Translations under genes and position numbers: made by a program
Notes under the pieces: model-generated
What the model saw: only the letters and a program-made list of their open reading frames with translations
What the model was told of the DNA's origin: nothing
Database searches by the model: none
DNA from: Rhizophagus clarus
Taxonomy: Eukaryota > Glomeromycota > Glomeromycetes > Glomerales > Glomeraceae
Assembly (NCBI GenBank): GCA_015698045.1
Contig: BLAL01000297.1
Coordinates: 248,001 to 312,000, forward strand
DNA length: 64,000 bases
Reading direction: 5' to 3'
In this document: one piece after another, positions 1-11,690 of the stretch
Numbering within the stretch: the stretch's first letter is position 1
How the letters are laid out: every line of letters begins with the position of its first letter

Positions 1-117
1 AAGAAAAGGATTAATGAAAGAGATAAGGATCAATGAAAGAAGCAAGAATTAATGAAATAAATAAGAATTAACAAAAGAAACAAGAATCAACAAAAAAATA
101 AAATCAACAAATTCAAC
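1..117. repeat. Degenerate AAGAATTAATGAAA-like tandem repeat
   Basis: Short purine-rich units of about 14-16 bp (aagaattaatgaaa, aagaatcaacaaaa and variants) recur at the very start of the window. No coding potential is seen on either strand. It may be the AT-rich intron or tail of the exon-like array that follows on the minus strand. Confidence 0.5.
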
Positions 118-698
118 TAAAAGTAAAGTAAGAGAAATAAAGGGAAAAAATGAAAGATACCGAAACACCCACCCATAAAATATAAAAAGAAAACAGTTAA
201 TATCATCTTAAAAGAAAATAAAATAATAAGAGAAAGAGACGAAGTAGATTCACTTGAATCTAAAAAAGAGATAAAAAGATTAGTAAAAGAACAAAAGAAC
301 AAACAAAAAGAAGAAAAGAAAATAAAACTCACTTCGATTTCTGCCAAATTGGAACTAAAAACAGACGCGTCTAAAAAAAAGAACAAGTAAGTTAATAAAG
401 AATAAGAAAAAGGAAAATAAATGCAGAAAAAAGCTTACCTATTACCGGTACTTTGAAATCAGAATCTACTGTTTAATAAACAAAAAGAAAAAAAAAATTA
501 AAATGTTAGGAACATGTTGTTAAAGTCAAATTTAAAAAAAATGATCCTTTCCATACTGAATCCTCACACATCTGAAGGTCCAGCTACCTAAAAAAGAAAA
601 CTGAAATGTAAGTAGAACGTTTTGATAAAAGAAAAAAAATTCAATAAAAAAAACTTTTTGTAATTCCTACCAAAATTCTATATGTCTAAAGCCGCACC
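118..698 (-). other. Row of short exon-like blocks (minus strand)
   Basis: Read on the minus strand, T-rich tracts ending in AG occur at about 698, 588, 469, 371 and 260, a spacing of roughly 98-119 bp. Each is followed by a block of about 27-38 bases and then a good donor-like sequence: GTAGGA at 670, GTATGG at 556, GTAAGC at 438 and GTGAGT at 332. This is the layout of many tiny exons between introns of about 80 bp. Joining the blocks in order gives no continuous reading frame, so a protein is not supported. It resembles the arrays at 55.5 and 57.0 kb in spacing but not in block sequence. It could be a decayed gene or chance in T-rich DNA. The stretch 699-1086 holds nothing recognised. Confidence 0.35.
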
Positions 699-1086
699 TA
701 AAAAATTAACAAGAAAAATAATTAAAATAAATCGCATCTATCTAAATAAATAAACTGATTAGGTGTGTAACATATAAACATGTGATGTAGTGTTTAACAC
801 CATTGGTGCGTTTTATTACTTTTATAGTTTTTGTTAATTATTTTTACATCCAATAAATCCAATAAACGAGTACTAGGTACAGCATATATACTCATATATC
901 ATAGGGGACGAAGTCCCCTAAATAAGCACATTCTAGTTAATAAAATTAAAAAACATTTATTTGCCGATCAAAGTTTATTAGTGTTTTAAGCTAACTTTTT
1001 TTGCAGGCATAAATAATGTTTCACCCTATTTTTTATTTTACATACGAATTAGCAACATATTCCTTATTCAACAAATAATTTATTAA

Positions 1087-3001
1087 ATGGATGAAATAAA
1101 ATTTAGTGATGATGTATTTGAGCAAATAAAAGATTTTGAACATTGGTATTTAACTGAGGAACAAAAATCGTTAATTGATAAATTGATATTAAATGAAGAA
1201 TTAAAAGAACGTTATAAGAGGCGTGATTTATGTAAATTTTGTAAACAAATTAGTGGTTCTAATGGTTATACTAGATGGTGCCAGAATATACCTAATCATT
1301 TAAAACAAAATTTCAAAAGTTGGACAAGCAAGTGGAAATAATGAAGTTGATAAATTTATTCAAGAAGCACAATTAAAAGCTAAAAATAAGCATCAAATTT
1401 TAGAATGGATTGAATACGATAAATTTGAAGATATTAAATATTTGGCAAAAGGGGGATTTGGAACTATTTATAAAGCAATTTGGAAAGAAGATCCTTTTTG
1501 GAAAAAGAATTATGGCTTTCCATGGAAAATAAAAAGAGAAACAAAAGTTGCTTTAAAATGTTTGCATAACTCACAGGACATTTCAGCAGAATTTTTAAAA
1601 GAAGTAAAATATTTTCTTATAATTTTATTATGGTTAGCTTTTATAAATAATAAACTAACTATAATTTTCTTTTTAAGTTGGAGTCAAATATTATAGCAAA
1701 TGAATCTGGAAGTGATTGGTTAGGTCGTTGTTTTGGTATTACCAAAGATCCAAAAACTAATAATTTTACGATGGTAATGGAATTACAAAAATGCAGTTTG
1801 AGACAACATTTAAATGATAATTTTAATTCATTAAGTTGGGATGATAAAGTGAAAATATTATATGGAATTTCAATTGGTATTAAAAGTATTCATGAAGGTG
1901 GATTAATTCATCGTGATCTTCATTGTGGCAATATATTAGCGCATTCTGCTGGTATTTCTATTGTTGCTGATTTGGGATTATGTCAACCAGCAAATATTAA
2001 ATCCTCTCAAGGTGATGATAAAAAAATATATGGAGTGTTACCATATGTAGCTCCAGAGGTTTTGAGGGGAAATGAATATACTCAAGCAAGTGACATTTAT
2101 GGATTTGGAATTATTGCATATGAAATTTGTACAGGATTGCCTCCTTATCATAATATAGCTCATAATGAATTATTAGCTATCAAAATTTGTCAAGGGTTAA
2201 GACCAAAATCTAATTATAAAATTCCTCAACCAATTGTTGATATAATCAATCAGTGTTGGGATGCAGATCCTTCAAAACGACCTAATAATGCAGATGATTT
2301 ATTTGCTCTAATTAATAACTTAAATATTTTAAAAGTGGATTCTGCTATCTATAATAAACAAATTGAAGAAGCAGATGAAATTAACAAAAAATTATCTTCA
2401 ACAGTTCGGTTACCATTATCAACAAATAATACTCTCTCATATATGACACATCCTCAAGCAGTTTATACAAGTAGACTTTTAGATTTTAAAAATCTTCCAG
2501 TACCTAAAAATGCAGACAATAATAATGAACTGCATGTAACAGAATATCCAGGTGAACAAATATAATTTAATATATTAATTTAATTATTTTTATAATACTA
2601 TTAACTTATTAATATTTATAGAGTCTTTAATAATGGATTTTACTAAACATTGTATTAATCTTAAAAATGCAAACAATAATGATGAATTGCATGGAGTAGA
2701 ATATCCAGGTAAACAAATATAATTTAATATATTAATTTAATTAAGTTTTCTAATACTATTAACTTATAAATATTTATAGAGTCTTTAATAATGGATTTTA
2801 CTAAACATGGTATGAATCTTAAAAATGCAGACAATAATGATAAATTGCATGGAGTAGATTATCCAGGTAAACAAATATAATTTAATATATTAATTTAATT
2901 AAGTTTTATAATATTATTAACCATTAATATTTATAGAATCCTTAAAAATAGATTTTACTAAACTTGGTATTAATTCTAAGGGTAATTACTTTTGCGAGTG
3001 A
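1087..3001 (+). CDS. TKL-like protein kinase with frameshift and duplicated 3' exons
   Basis: Probable serine/threonine or tyrosine kinase of the large TKL-like family of Glomeromycotina. Exons read as 1087-1603, 1678-2551, 2622-2708, 2780-2866 and 2937-3001. The N-terminal part of about 80 residues includes a CxxC pair. The kinase domain has a glycine loop (GGFGTIYKA), the VALK lysine, HRDLHCGN, DLG in place of DFG, and APE (VAPEV), so the catalytic residues look intact. The first intron starts with GTAAAA and ends TTTTTAAG, with phase 0. A direct CAAG duplication at 1325-1332 shifts the frame: the first frame stops at 1341, while homologous-looking sequence continues in the next frame. If the 3' introns are retained, the frame stops at 2565. 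If they are spliced, two 29-residue exon copies are added and the frame ends at 2999-3001. The frameshift makes this either a pseudogene or an assembly error. Confidence 0.85.
2506..2976 (+). repeat. Three tandem exon-intron units of about 157 bp
   Basis: Units start at about 2506, 2663 and 2821. Each holds the end of a coding block (ending YPG or YPE), a donor CCAG|GT, a 70-71 bp AT-rich intron ending TTTATAG, and the next block starting AGTC. The internal blocks are 87 bp, a whole number of codons, with phase-1 introns on both sides, so any copy can be skipped or included without changing frame. Sequence identity is high, with most differences in the coding part. Confidence 0.8.
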
Positions 3002-6000
3002 TATTTTTTAATCTATTACTAAATTTTAATTAAACTAATTTTTTTTTATCATAATTGTAGGTGAAAGTAATTAAACACATTTCGCTTGGATTAGAAATAT
3101 TTCGTATATAAACCATAATTTTATTCTTTTTTTTTTTTTTTTATATTTCATTCCCAGACATTTGATAGGGATATCCGAATATGGTAAGACTCATACTATT
3201 ATCAAATATAAATTTATATCTGAAAAATTTATTATATGTCAAAAATTAACATTAGTGACTATAGTAAAAAATTTTTTATTAATAAATTGATTATCTGAAA
3301 ATCAATAATGAAAATCAATAATGAACAGTCTAATAAACAACAAGTTTAAATCTTTGTCCAACTATAAATAAAGATAGAATTAAATGAATTATCATGATGA
3401 ATAAATATTCTTAAGTAACTTTGCAGAACCTTTAAAGTCGAAACCTTATCGTAACCATACTGAAATTTTATTATAGACCTTATAACTAAGGTTTGGTCAC
3501 AATATGGTCTCATATCAATACGATAAATTTAAGACAATCGTATGTATAAAGTTGACGCATATTAAGGAGACCATCACCTGATTTAATCAGGTCATACAAA
3601 TATCGTATAAGATTAGTAAAGTTATATTAAATTTATATTCACGTTATATTCAATGTATATTAGAAATATGTTGATGTTGTATTTAATATATAATAAAATT
3701 ATATTTAATTTATATTTAATGTATCGTAAATTTGCATAAAATTGTATTTAATATGTATTAAAGTTACATTAAAGTTATATTTAATTTATCGTAAATTTGC
3801 ATTTAAGATGTATTAAAGTTACATTAAATGTATATTAAAGATAAAGTTAATTTTTATTTTCGATGTTGAAAGTATATCAGTGTTCTATAAACTCTAATTA
3901 AGATAAAGTGTTCTATTCTAAATTTAATTCTAAATTATGAATAAAATGAAAATTATCAAAAAAGAAAACTCTCTCCACCGATCGTTAAAACCAATAATGG
4001 AAAATGAAAAAATATATATATCGTATAAAGAAAAATGATAAAAAAATGGAGTCAATACCTTTTGTGAACAGCACTTTCAACAACATATTGCGGCGGAACA
4101 AAAATTTGCCTTCTTTCTTGGCGAATGGGAAGAACTAATCCTAACCTAAAAAAAATATAATATAAAATAAAATAAAAATTAATTTTACCAAACAATAGAA
4201 TAAAAAAAAATGAATAAAAAAAAGAATGGTCACACCACCTTTATTTGCCACGTGGTAACAAACTAATAGAAATTTGCGAAAATTCACAAAAATTTCTTTC
4301 TTTTTTTGGTGAATGGAAAGAACTGACCTTAATCTAAAAAAGGGATGTGATGAATTTTTATTTTATTTAATTTAAAAAAAATAAGGCAAAAAAGTATTTA
4401 AACAACCTTTGTTCTTTGAGGTAAATTTTACATTTACCTTAATTTTACCTTAATTTCACCTTAATTTCACCTTAATTTCACCTTACCTTCACCTTACTTT
4501 CACCTTACCTTCAAGTATTAGTATAAGTATAAGGTATAAAAATAGCCAGTCAATGGTGTTATACAAATTGCCTAAAAAGGAGATTTTTTTTGAAAAAAGG
4601 AATTGTTTAGGCCCAAGAATTCAGTTCAGAAATATGAAGTTATAAGTTTTTTTTTACAATAACACAGATCTCCCATTATAAAACACATAGAAGATTACCT
4701 GACATTTATTGTATAAAAATGGAAAGGATAATAGTAAAAAAGGAGTTAGCTTGATAAATCAACTTCAGAATAGGGTAGCAGGATTTTCAAAAAGGGAAAT
4801 CAGATGTGTGCAAGTTTTATATTAATGTTAACATTAACGTTAACATTAACATTTCATTTGATCGAACGAACTGGAATGAATTGGAACTTAACATGAACCC
4901 CATGCCCACCCACCACCCACATGAACCAGTGTGCTTATATATGATTTTTGCCCTTTCTTTGAAAATGTGGGATATGAATCAAAAGAAATAAATTGATCCT
5001 GATTACAAATCATTTTCTTAGGCTAAGGGGAATTTCATTTCTTTTTCTTTTATAGTTAGCATCTTGGCATTATTACTAAACAAGCTATGCTAAGTAGAAT
5101 ATAAATAATTTATAAAATTGTGAACCATGTGATTTATCTGCACCTGATCTATGCTTTGAATTGGCAGATTCCAGATAACTTGATCAGCTGATCCTGTGTT
5201 TTTCATAGATGGTTAATTGGATTGGATAATTTGATCTGGAAGATTCTGTCCATAATGATGATAAGAATCAGCATTTTCTTTTCATACATACAGTATAATA
5301 TATATTCATAAGTCCTGATGCAAAGTAATGGCTACTGCTAGTTTATTTAATTTTGATTAAAAAAACAACTATTATGTATGGTCAGCTGATTTTGCAGTAC
5401 TATGATTTATCAAATCATCTGGCTGAAACATAAAAAATCAAATGAGTTATTTTTTTTTTCCTGCATTCTTTTTGATGAATGCTTGATTATTAATAAAAAT
5501 CTTTTCACCTTTCTCTAATTAGACTAGTGCAGGTTTGATTGATCAAATGACACCTTTTTTCTTGCTTTATTTTTTGTTTATTAGAGCACCAAGAATTGTT
5601 TGTTGGCTGTTATTGTACTTTATTTTTGCAGATATTCATTATTTTTTTGTTGATTTAAATCATCATGGAATCAATGGACTGGATAACATTGCTAAGTATT
5701 GTTTGTTAGGCTTTGCATTCTATTATTTTCATCAATTACTTATTTTATTTTATTAATCAAATTTTCATTATTTAAATAGGCGCGGGTTTAATGGAGGATG
5801 ATGCCTCCATCAAGTATTGTTTGTTGGACTTTGGTGCCTTGCTTCTTATTATTTACTGTATATCAAATATTTGATTATTAATCAAATTATCTTTATTTTT
5901 TAATTTGAATTGGCGCAGATTTAATGGATCGGGATAGTGTCACCATAGACTATTGGCAAATTTCATGTTGATTGCAACATTTGATTATTTTTAGTTAGAT

Positions 6001-6569
6001 TGAAGAAATAGCTATTCTTTTTTCAGTATGGGCTTTTAATAACTGATCACGAGTAAATAGCATAGTCTAATTTAAGTAGGATTATTATAATTGTAATATG
6101 CATTGGTAATGACAATATGGTACCCGCTGGTCAAAATTTCTAACAGTTAAATAATCTTTATAACCAAATAAATAATATATGTTTCCTTACTCGATTTTAT
6201 TTAGACACTGTATTTTTCTAAGCAAAAAAAATATATATATATTTTTTTTTCAATATATATTACCATATTTAATATAAACCAATTTTCCAATTCTGTATGG
6301 AGCAGCGAGCCACAGTTAGTAAGGCAAGTAAATTTTTAGCAAGAGCTCCCCTGTTCCCATGTTCAAAGTTAACTTGTTATAGTGTTATAATTAGTATAAA
6401 AATTGGTTGATAATGATTTATTTATTTCACAATATAATATAATAAAATAAATAATATTTAAAAAAATATGTAATTCTAATATACAGTATATATTATGTAA
6501 TACAGCGAATATGACATAATAATCTCATAGTAATCTTGTATAATTCTAGTTATTGTATTTTGATTTAAC
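3002..6569. other. Intergenic, AT-rich, with several minor repeats
   Basis: No gene is supported in this 3.5 kb between the two kinase genes. It holds degenerate repeats at about 3640-3850 (a unit with tatcgtaaatttgcat repeated at a 65-bp offset), 4431-4515 (caccttaattt units), 4835-4850 (ttaaca units) and 5527-5970 (three diverged copies starting ggcgcgggtttaatgga, about 130 bp apart). Two diverged copies of a short block near 4080-4140 and 4280-4335 both read QKF..F.GEW.EL in one frame and then stop, which may be a relic of coding sequence. Short reading frames at 4806-4991 and 5535-5756 look accidental. Confidence 0.5.
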
Positions 6570-8557
6570 TTACCAACTCTTTTTCAATAAATTTAATTCT
6601 TTCTTAATATACTTAATTCTATGTGATGCGTAAATAGCTCCACTATTTTCTTGATAAAGTTCATACCATTTTAAAGCCTCCTTTAGATTTATTTGGGTAC
6701 CTATACCATTTTGATAACACCTAGCAAGTTCATATTGAGACAATACATATCCATTTTCGGCTGATTTTTTATAAAATTCAAATGCCTTGGAGCGATTCTT
6801 TTGTACACCAATAGCGTGCTTATAGCAAAATGCAAGTGAATCTAAGGCTATATTTAAATCATTATTGGCGCTAAGTTGATAAAATTTACACGCTTTTGCA
6901 TCATTATCCTCAGTACCGCATGCATAAAAATAGCAATATCCAACTTCATAGTGACCATTTGTATCATTTTTTTTACTTGCTTTCATAAACCACTTAAAAG
7001 CTACACCTTCATTTTTATCTGTTCCAAAACCTTGTTTATGAAAGTTACCAACCATTACTTCATAATGCTCCGTATTTTGATTCTTAATAAGATGATTAAA
7101 GATTTTTCGTGATTTCGAGTTATATTTTTCCAAAATGTTATCAAAATTAAATGACTTTGTCTTTCCAATTTTGTTTCTTTGCAAATAAGCTTGGATAATT
7201 TCATTTAAAATTTTACTTAATTCTCCTTTATTCTTATCTAATATTAAATAAAATGTTAAAAATTTTTAATAGTAAATATTAAACATAGTACTGTAAATAG
7301 GTAAATAGGTTCAACTCACCTGTTTTTGATATTTGTAATTTTGAATCATTTTGATTATTTGAATCTTTTTTATTTTTTGTATCGATTTGATTAGCTGAAT
7401 CAGAATCTGTTTCGTCCGGTTTATCTGAATCTTCTGTAATCTTGGAATTGCTTTCAATATTGCCATTTATTTGATGAGAAATTGTTTGCAATGTATCGAA
7501 AACTTCATCAATATTCGGTCTTAAACTTGGATCATCATTCCAACACTTTTCATAAAGATCCACGTAAGTTGAAGGCGCATCAGTTATTGGCTGTTCTCTA
7601 AATCCATTATTAATCTTATAAATTAAATTATGGATTGGAATTTTTGAATAGGGAGGATGACCACTTGTTATTTCCCATAAGAGAACTCCTAAACTATAAA
7701 TATCTGATTTTTTGTCTCTAACATAATTGTCAACTTTATGACATTGTGGTTCAACATATTCTAGCATTTCATATATTCCTGAATTTGATTCAACTTCGGT
7801 CAATTGCTTGAATAATCCCAGGTCTGTAATCATTAGCTTATTATTGTTGACAAGTATATTATTTGCATGCTATTGAAATAAACAAATAAATTAGACATGA
7901 ATTAAGTCAAACGAAAAATCAAATAAAAAACAATATAATAAATGTTACCAAATTCCTGTGAACGATTTTTCTGGAATGTAGGCACTTCAATCCGCGTGTA
8001 ATGTCCAAAGCCATCTTTATTTTATCGCTCCATTTGAGTGAATCAAAATTCTTTTTTAAATATTCCCTTAAATTTCCCTGATTAGCGTATTGTAATACCA
8101 TCATATAAGTATTTCCTGTTGGTTCTATAAACATTATAAATATTATTAAATAAGTTTATTAATGATGAAATTTTGCGAAATATAATAAATATTACTAGCC
8201 TTTTGTAATTCCATAAACCCGATTTATGTTTGAATTAAAACTCGCTCTTCTTAAATTCTTAAACTGAAATATTTTATAAAGAAAAAAAAAAATTATGATA
8301 AGTACATCATATTTGAAATAGGAAATATTATTTTATATTACCTCTTTAATGAACTTGTTCACATCGTTTTCATTCACTGAAGGGTTATTTCTGAGAACTT
8401 TTAGCGCTACATTAATACCATTTTTCCAATCAGCTTTATTTATAGTTCCAAATGTTTCTTTTCCAACTATTTCCACATTAGTGAATTTGTTATATTTAAA
8501 ATAAAATAAGTTATCATCTTTTGTTTTCTTTTCAATCCAATCATTTAATGATTGCAT
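6570..8557 (-). CDS. Pseudokinase fused to Sel1-like repeats
   Basis: Five exons on the minus strand: 8557-8342, 8263-8200, 8124-7949, 7869-7320 and 7237-6570, with consistent phases giving about 557 residues. The first 270 residues are a TKL-type kinase domain, followed by a D/S/N/K-rich linker and about 200 residues of Sel1-like (TPR-related) repeats with the usual G.G...D...A..W/F..A pattern. The kinase part seems dead. The catalytic HRD aspartate is asparagine (VHRNL), the glycine loop is GKETFGTINKA (second glycine lost), and DLG follows. Sel1 repeats scaffold signalling complexes in other proteins, so a scaffold role is inferred. The second intron has a GC donor (AAAG|GCTAGT). The gene converges with the kinase at 1.1-3.0 kb. 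Alternative reading: intron retention at 7319 would end the protein before the Sel1 part. Confidence 0.85.
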
Positions 8558-9866
8558 ATTCGAATATGCGCAAAAAAACGTTTTCGATTACCGTAAAGAA
8601 TATGTATATACTTGGTCAAAATAATGAAATTTTATTATTTTAAAATAGGTAGAGAAATTATTTTAGTTTTTAAGATTCTTTAAACGCGTTTTTCTTGTTA
8701 TAAGTGTTCTGGCAACAACGTTTCTAGTTATATAAAGAACGATTGTCCACATGCGAGTTGCACAAGTTTCATTCAAATTTATTTTAATTTGCTGATCATT
8801 CCAAAAATCTGACTATGAAATTCTAAAACCATTTCTTTGTAACATATTCTGCAACTTAAAATTATTTCATTTCTAAATTAAGCTAAGATTGTTTTTGTTC
8901 GAAACAAATTAAAATAATCCTTGATCTTTCATCTCTAAATTTATAGCCTATGAAATCGTATATAGACAAAGGACGTTCAAATTCGGATTTATTATTATGG
9001 GATTGGTAAAACAAAATGGCTAAATAATTTACCGGAATTCAAATGAAAGAACGTTCGTTACAGTAAGTCTTTATACAAAAAAAAAAGAAACTTTTTCTTT
9101 ATAATAAAATGAAAGTGAAGTTAGGATACGGAAAAAAAAAATTTGACTAATTCAAAACTGCTTGTTTTTAACATACAAATTTTTAAGTCAAAGCTCGAAA
9201 CTGTGAAACTTAATTTTTTTTTTATCAATTTTAGTTACAATATTTATAATTAAATAAAATAAAATTTCTTTTTAATCAAAATCTAACTCAGTTTCATGAC
9301 AATGATGACATTTCATTGTTAAAAAGTAATCATACGAACGAACCAAAATCGGGGAAAGTACGTATTAACCGAAAATAGATGATAAACAAACATGTTATGA
9401 ATGTACTGTACCTTTGAAAATCCTTGTAATAATGACAATTTTTGTAATACATAATTTACACCGTTAAGGCTAGAATCGGATTTGTCAAATCCGGGTTATT
9501 CCAATTAACCGTATTTTATTTTTATTTGTTAAAATATTGCCCACGATTACGATATACATAAATGAAGACTATATAACTAAATAAACTAAATAATGATTTT
9601 TCTAATACCCTCTAAATTAGTAACTAAATCTATCTACATAATCTAAATATCATTCTTTTCCTATATCATGTAATTCCTCATATCTTTCTATAAATTTTAA
9701 AATATTAGATGAAGAAGCGATTAGCCGGATTTATAATATAGATCGATTCGTCGATTTGAGTCGTAATGCCGATTCTCTCACTAGCTTATTACGTAGATAT
9801 AATGATATTATTAAATGTATATAATATTAATATATTAATTGTAATAATATTTATATAACAAAATTA
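8558..9866. other. Intergenic, AT-rich
   Basis: Nothing recognised apart from a possible coding relic at 9640-9815. The stretch upstream of the pseudokinase gene is ordinary AT-rich DNA without a clear repeated element. Confidence 0.5.
9640..9815 (-). pseudogene. Possible decayed coding fragment
   Basis: On the minus strand one frame reads as protein-like sequence (ending RYEELHDIGKE and stop) with a single internal TAA. Codon composition here is less AT-biased than the flanks. No family is recognised and no splice sites were placed. The plus strand is also open across much of it, so strand and reality are uncertain. Confidence 0.22.
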
Positions 9867-11690
9867 TTAAATGTAATTATTAATTAAATTATTCGCTATT
9901 TCAGGTATCCTTTTTATTTCATCAAATGTGTTGAATTTGTTTTGTTTCATACTTATTTCTAATTTTTCCATGATCATCTTCGGTGTAAGATTATATGTTG
10001 ACCCTGCATTCTTATTAGTACTTGTAAATCTGTTCACTAGAATAATAATTCTTTCCTTGTCAATATTCTTTACATCACCAATTTCATCTAATATCTTTTT
10101 TGCATACATACACTCTAATGAACAATACCATTTTCCATGTTCATTATACATTTCTTGTCGTTGATTTTGTTCATTACATGTTTTACACATTACTTGATTA
10201 TTAAAATTATCAAATCTTCTTTGATATCTTATATGACATTTAGTACAAATTTTGTCATTTATCATCTCATTCATACCTGTAATTCTTTTTTTACATTCAG
10301 GACATTCTTTTTTGTTACTATAAAATTTATTACTCCTTTTTTGATAACATTTGTAACATTCCCCTAATTTAAGAGGTTTTTCCTGATAACAATGAATACA
10401 TTCTCCAGTAGGAATATTTTCAACTTTTTTATTATTTTTCATTAGTTCTGAATGTGTCAGTAGTTTTTTCTGTTGTTTTAAATATGTCAGTAGTTTCTTT
10501 TGTTGGTGACATTGAAAACATTCTCCTAATTTGACTTGTTTATTCTGATGACAATGAATACATTCTCCGATAGGAATATTTTCCTTTTCATTCTTTTTCA
10601 TTAATTCTGAAGATGTTGATAGTTTCTTTTGTTGCTCTGAAGATGCCGGAAGTTTCTTTTGTTGATGACATTGAAGACATTCTCCTAATTTTATTGGTTT
10701 ATTCTGATGACAATGAGTACATTCTCCAATAGGAATATTTTCCTTTTCATTCTTTTTCATTAATTCTGAAGATGCTGGTAGTTTCTTTTGTTGATGACAT
10801 TGAAAACATTCTCCTAATTTGACTTGCTTATTCTGATGACAATGAATACATTCTCCGATAGGAATATTTTCCTTTTCATTCTTTTTCATTAATTCTGAAG
10901 ATGTTGATAGTTTCTTTTGTTGTTCTGAAGATGCCGGAAGTTTCTTTTGTTGATGACATTGAAGACATTCTCCTAATTTTATTGGTTTATTCTGATGACA
11001 ATGAATACATTCTCCAATAGGAATATTTTCCTTTTCATTCTTTTTCATTAATCCTGAAGATGCCGGAAGTTTCTTTTGTTGATGACATTGAAGACATTCT
11101 CCTAATTTTATTGGTTTATTCTGATGACAATGAGTACATTCTCCAATAGGAATATTTTCCTTCTCATTCTTTTTCATTAATCCTGAAGATGCTGGTACTT
11201 TCTTTTGTTGATGACATTGAAGACATTCTCCTAATTTTACCGGTTTATTCTGATGACAATGAATACATTCTCCAATAGGAATATTTTCCTTTTCATTCTT
11301 TTTCATTAATCCTGAAGATGCCGGAAGTTTCTTTTGTTGATGACATTGAAGACATTCTCCTAATTTTACCGGTTTATTCTGATGACAATGAATACATTCT
11401 CCGATAGGAATATTTTCCTTTTCATTCTTTTTCATTAATCCTGAAGATGCTGGTACTTTCTTTTGTTGTTCTGAAGATTCCAGTAGTTTCTTTTGTTGAT
11501 GACATTGAAGACATTCTCCTAATTTTACCGGTTTATCCTGATGACAATGAATACACTCTCCAACAGGAATATTATCCTTTTCATTATTTTTCATTGGTGA
11601 TGGCGATTTCTTTTGATATTGAGAATTTTCTCCTAACTTGATTGGTTTATTCTGACCATGTTTATTCATAAATTTCTTTTGTTGGTACAT
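9867..11690 (-). CDS. CxxC-repeat zinc-ribbon-like protein
   Basis: Single-exon frame of 607 residues. After a degenerate first unit come nine tandem units of 43 or 53 residues with the core GECxHCHQxKPxKLGECxQC, that is C-x2-C-x10-C-x2-C, joined by K/N/E-rich linkers. The longer units carry an extra ten residues like EQQKKLSTSS. The C-terminal third has further C-x2-C pairs (CPEC, CTKC, CKTC, CSLEC) and a final region of about 100 residues without cysteines. Each unit could bind one zinc ion as a small ribbon or knuckle. Sixteen of the pairs read CxxCH, the haem c motif, but there is no signal peptide or organelle targeting sequence, so haem is not inferred. No function is known to me. Units five-six and seven-eight are near-identical as a pair, which suggests recent duplication of a two-unit block. 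Confidence 0.85.
   Translation of the reverse strand: MYQQKKFMNKHGQNKPIKLGENSQYQKKSPSPMKNNEKDNIPVGECIHCHQDKPVKLGECLQCHQQKKLLESSEQQKKVPASSGLMKKNEKENIPIGECIHCHQNKPVKLGECLQCHQQKKLPASSGLMKKNEKENIPIGECIHCHQNKPVKLGECLQCHQQKKVPASSGLMKKNEKENIPIGECTHCHQNKPIKLGECLQCHQQKKLPASSGLMKKNEKENIPIGECIHCHQNKPIKLGECLQCHQQKKLPASSEQQKKLSTSSELMKKNEKENIPIGECIHCHQNKQVKLGECFQCHQQKKLPASSELMKKNEKENIPIGECTHCHQNKPIKLGECLQCHQQKKLPASSEQQKKLSTSSELMKKNEKENIPIGECIHCHQNKQVKLGECFQCHQQKKLLTYLKQQKKLLTHSELMKNNKKVENIPTGECIHCYQEKPLKLGECYKCYQKRSNKFYSNKKECPECKKRITGMNEMINDKICTKCHIRYQRRFDNFNNQVMCKTCNEQNQRQEMYNEHGKWYCSLECMYAKKILDEIGDVKNIDKERIIILVNRFTSTNKNAGSTYNLTPKMIMEKLEISMKQNKFNTFDEIKRIPEIANNLINNYI

Noticed and set aside
9867-11690. Multihaem cytochrome c (16 CxxCH motifs)
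   Set aside because: No signal or mitochondrial targeting sequence, no other cytochrome features, and the paired C-x2-C-x10-C-x2-C spacing fits zinc ribbons in a charged cytosolic protein.
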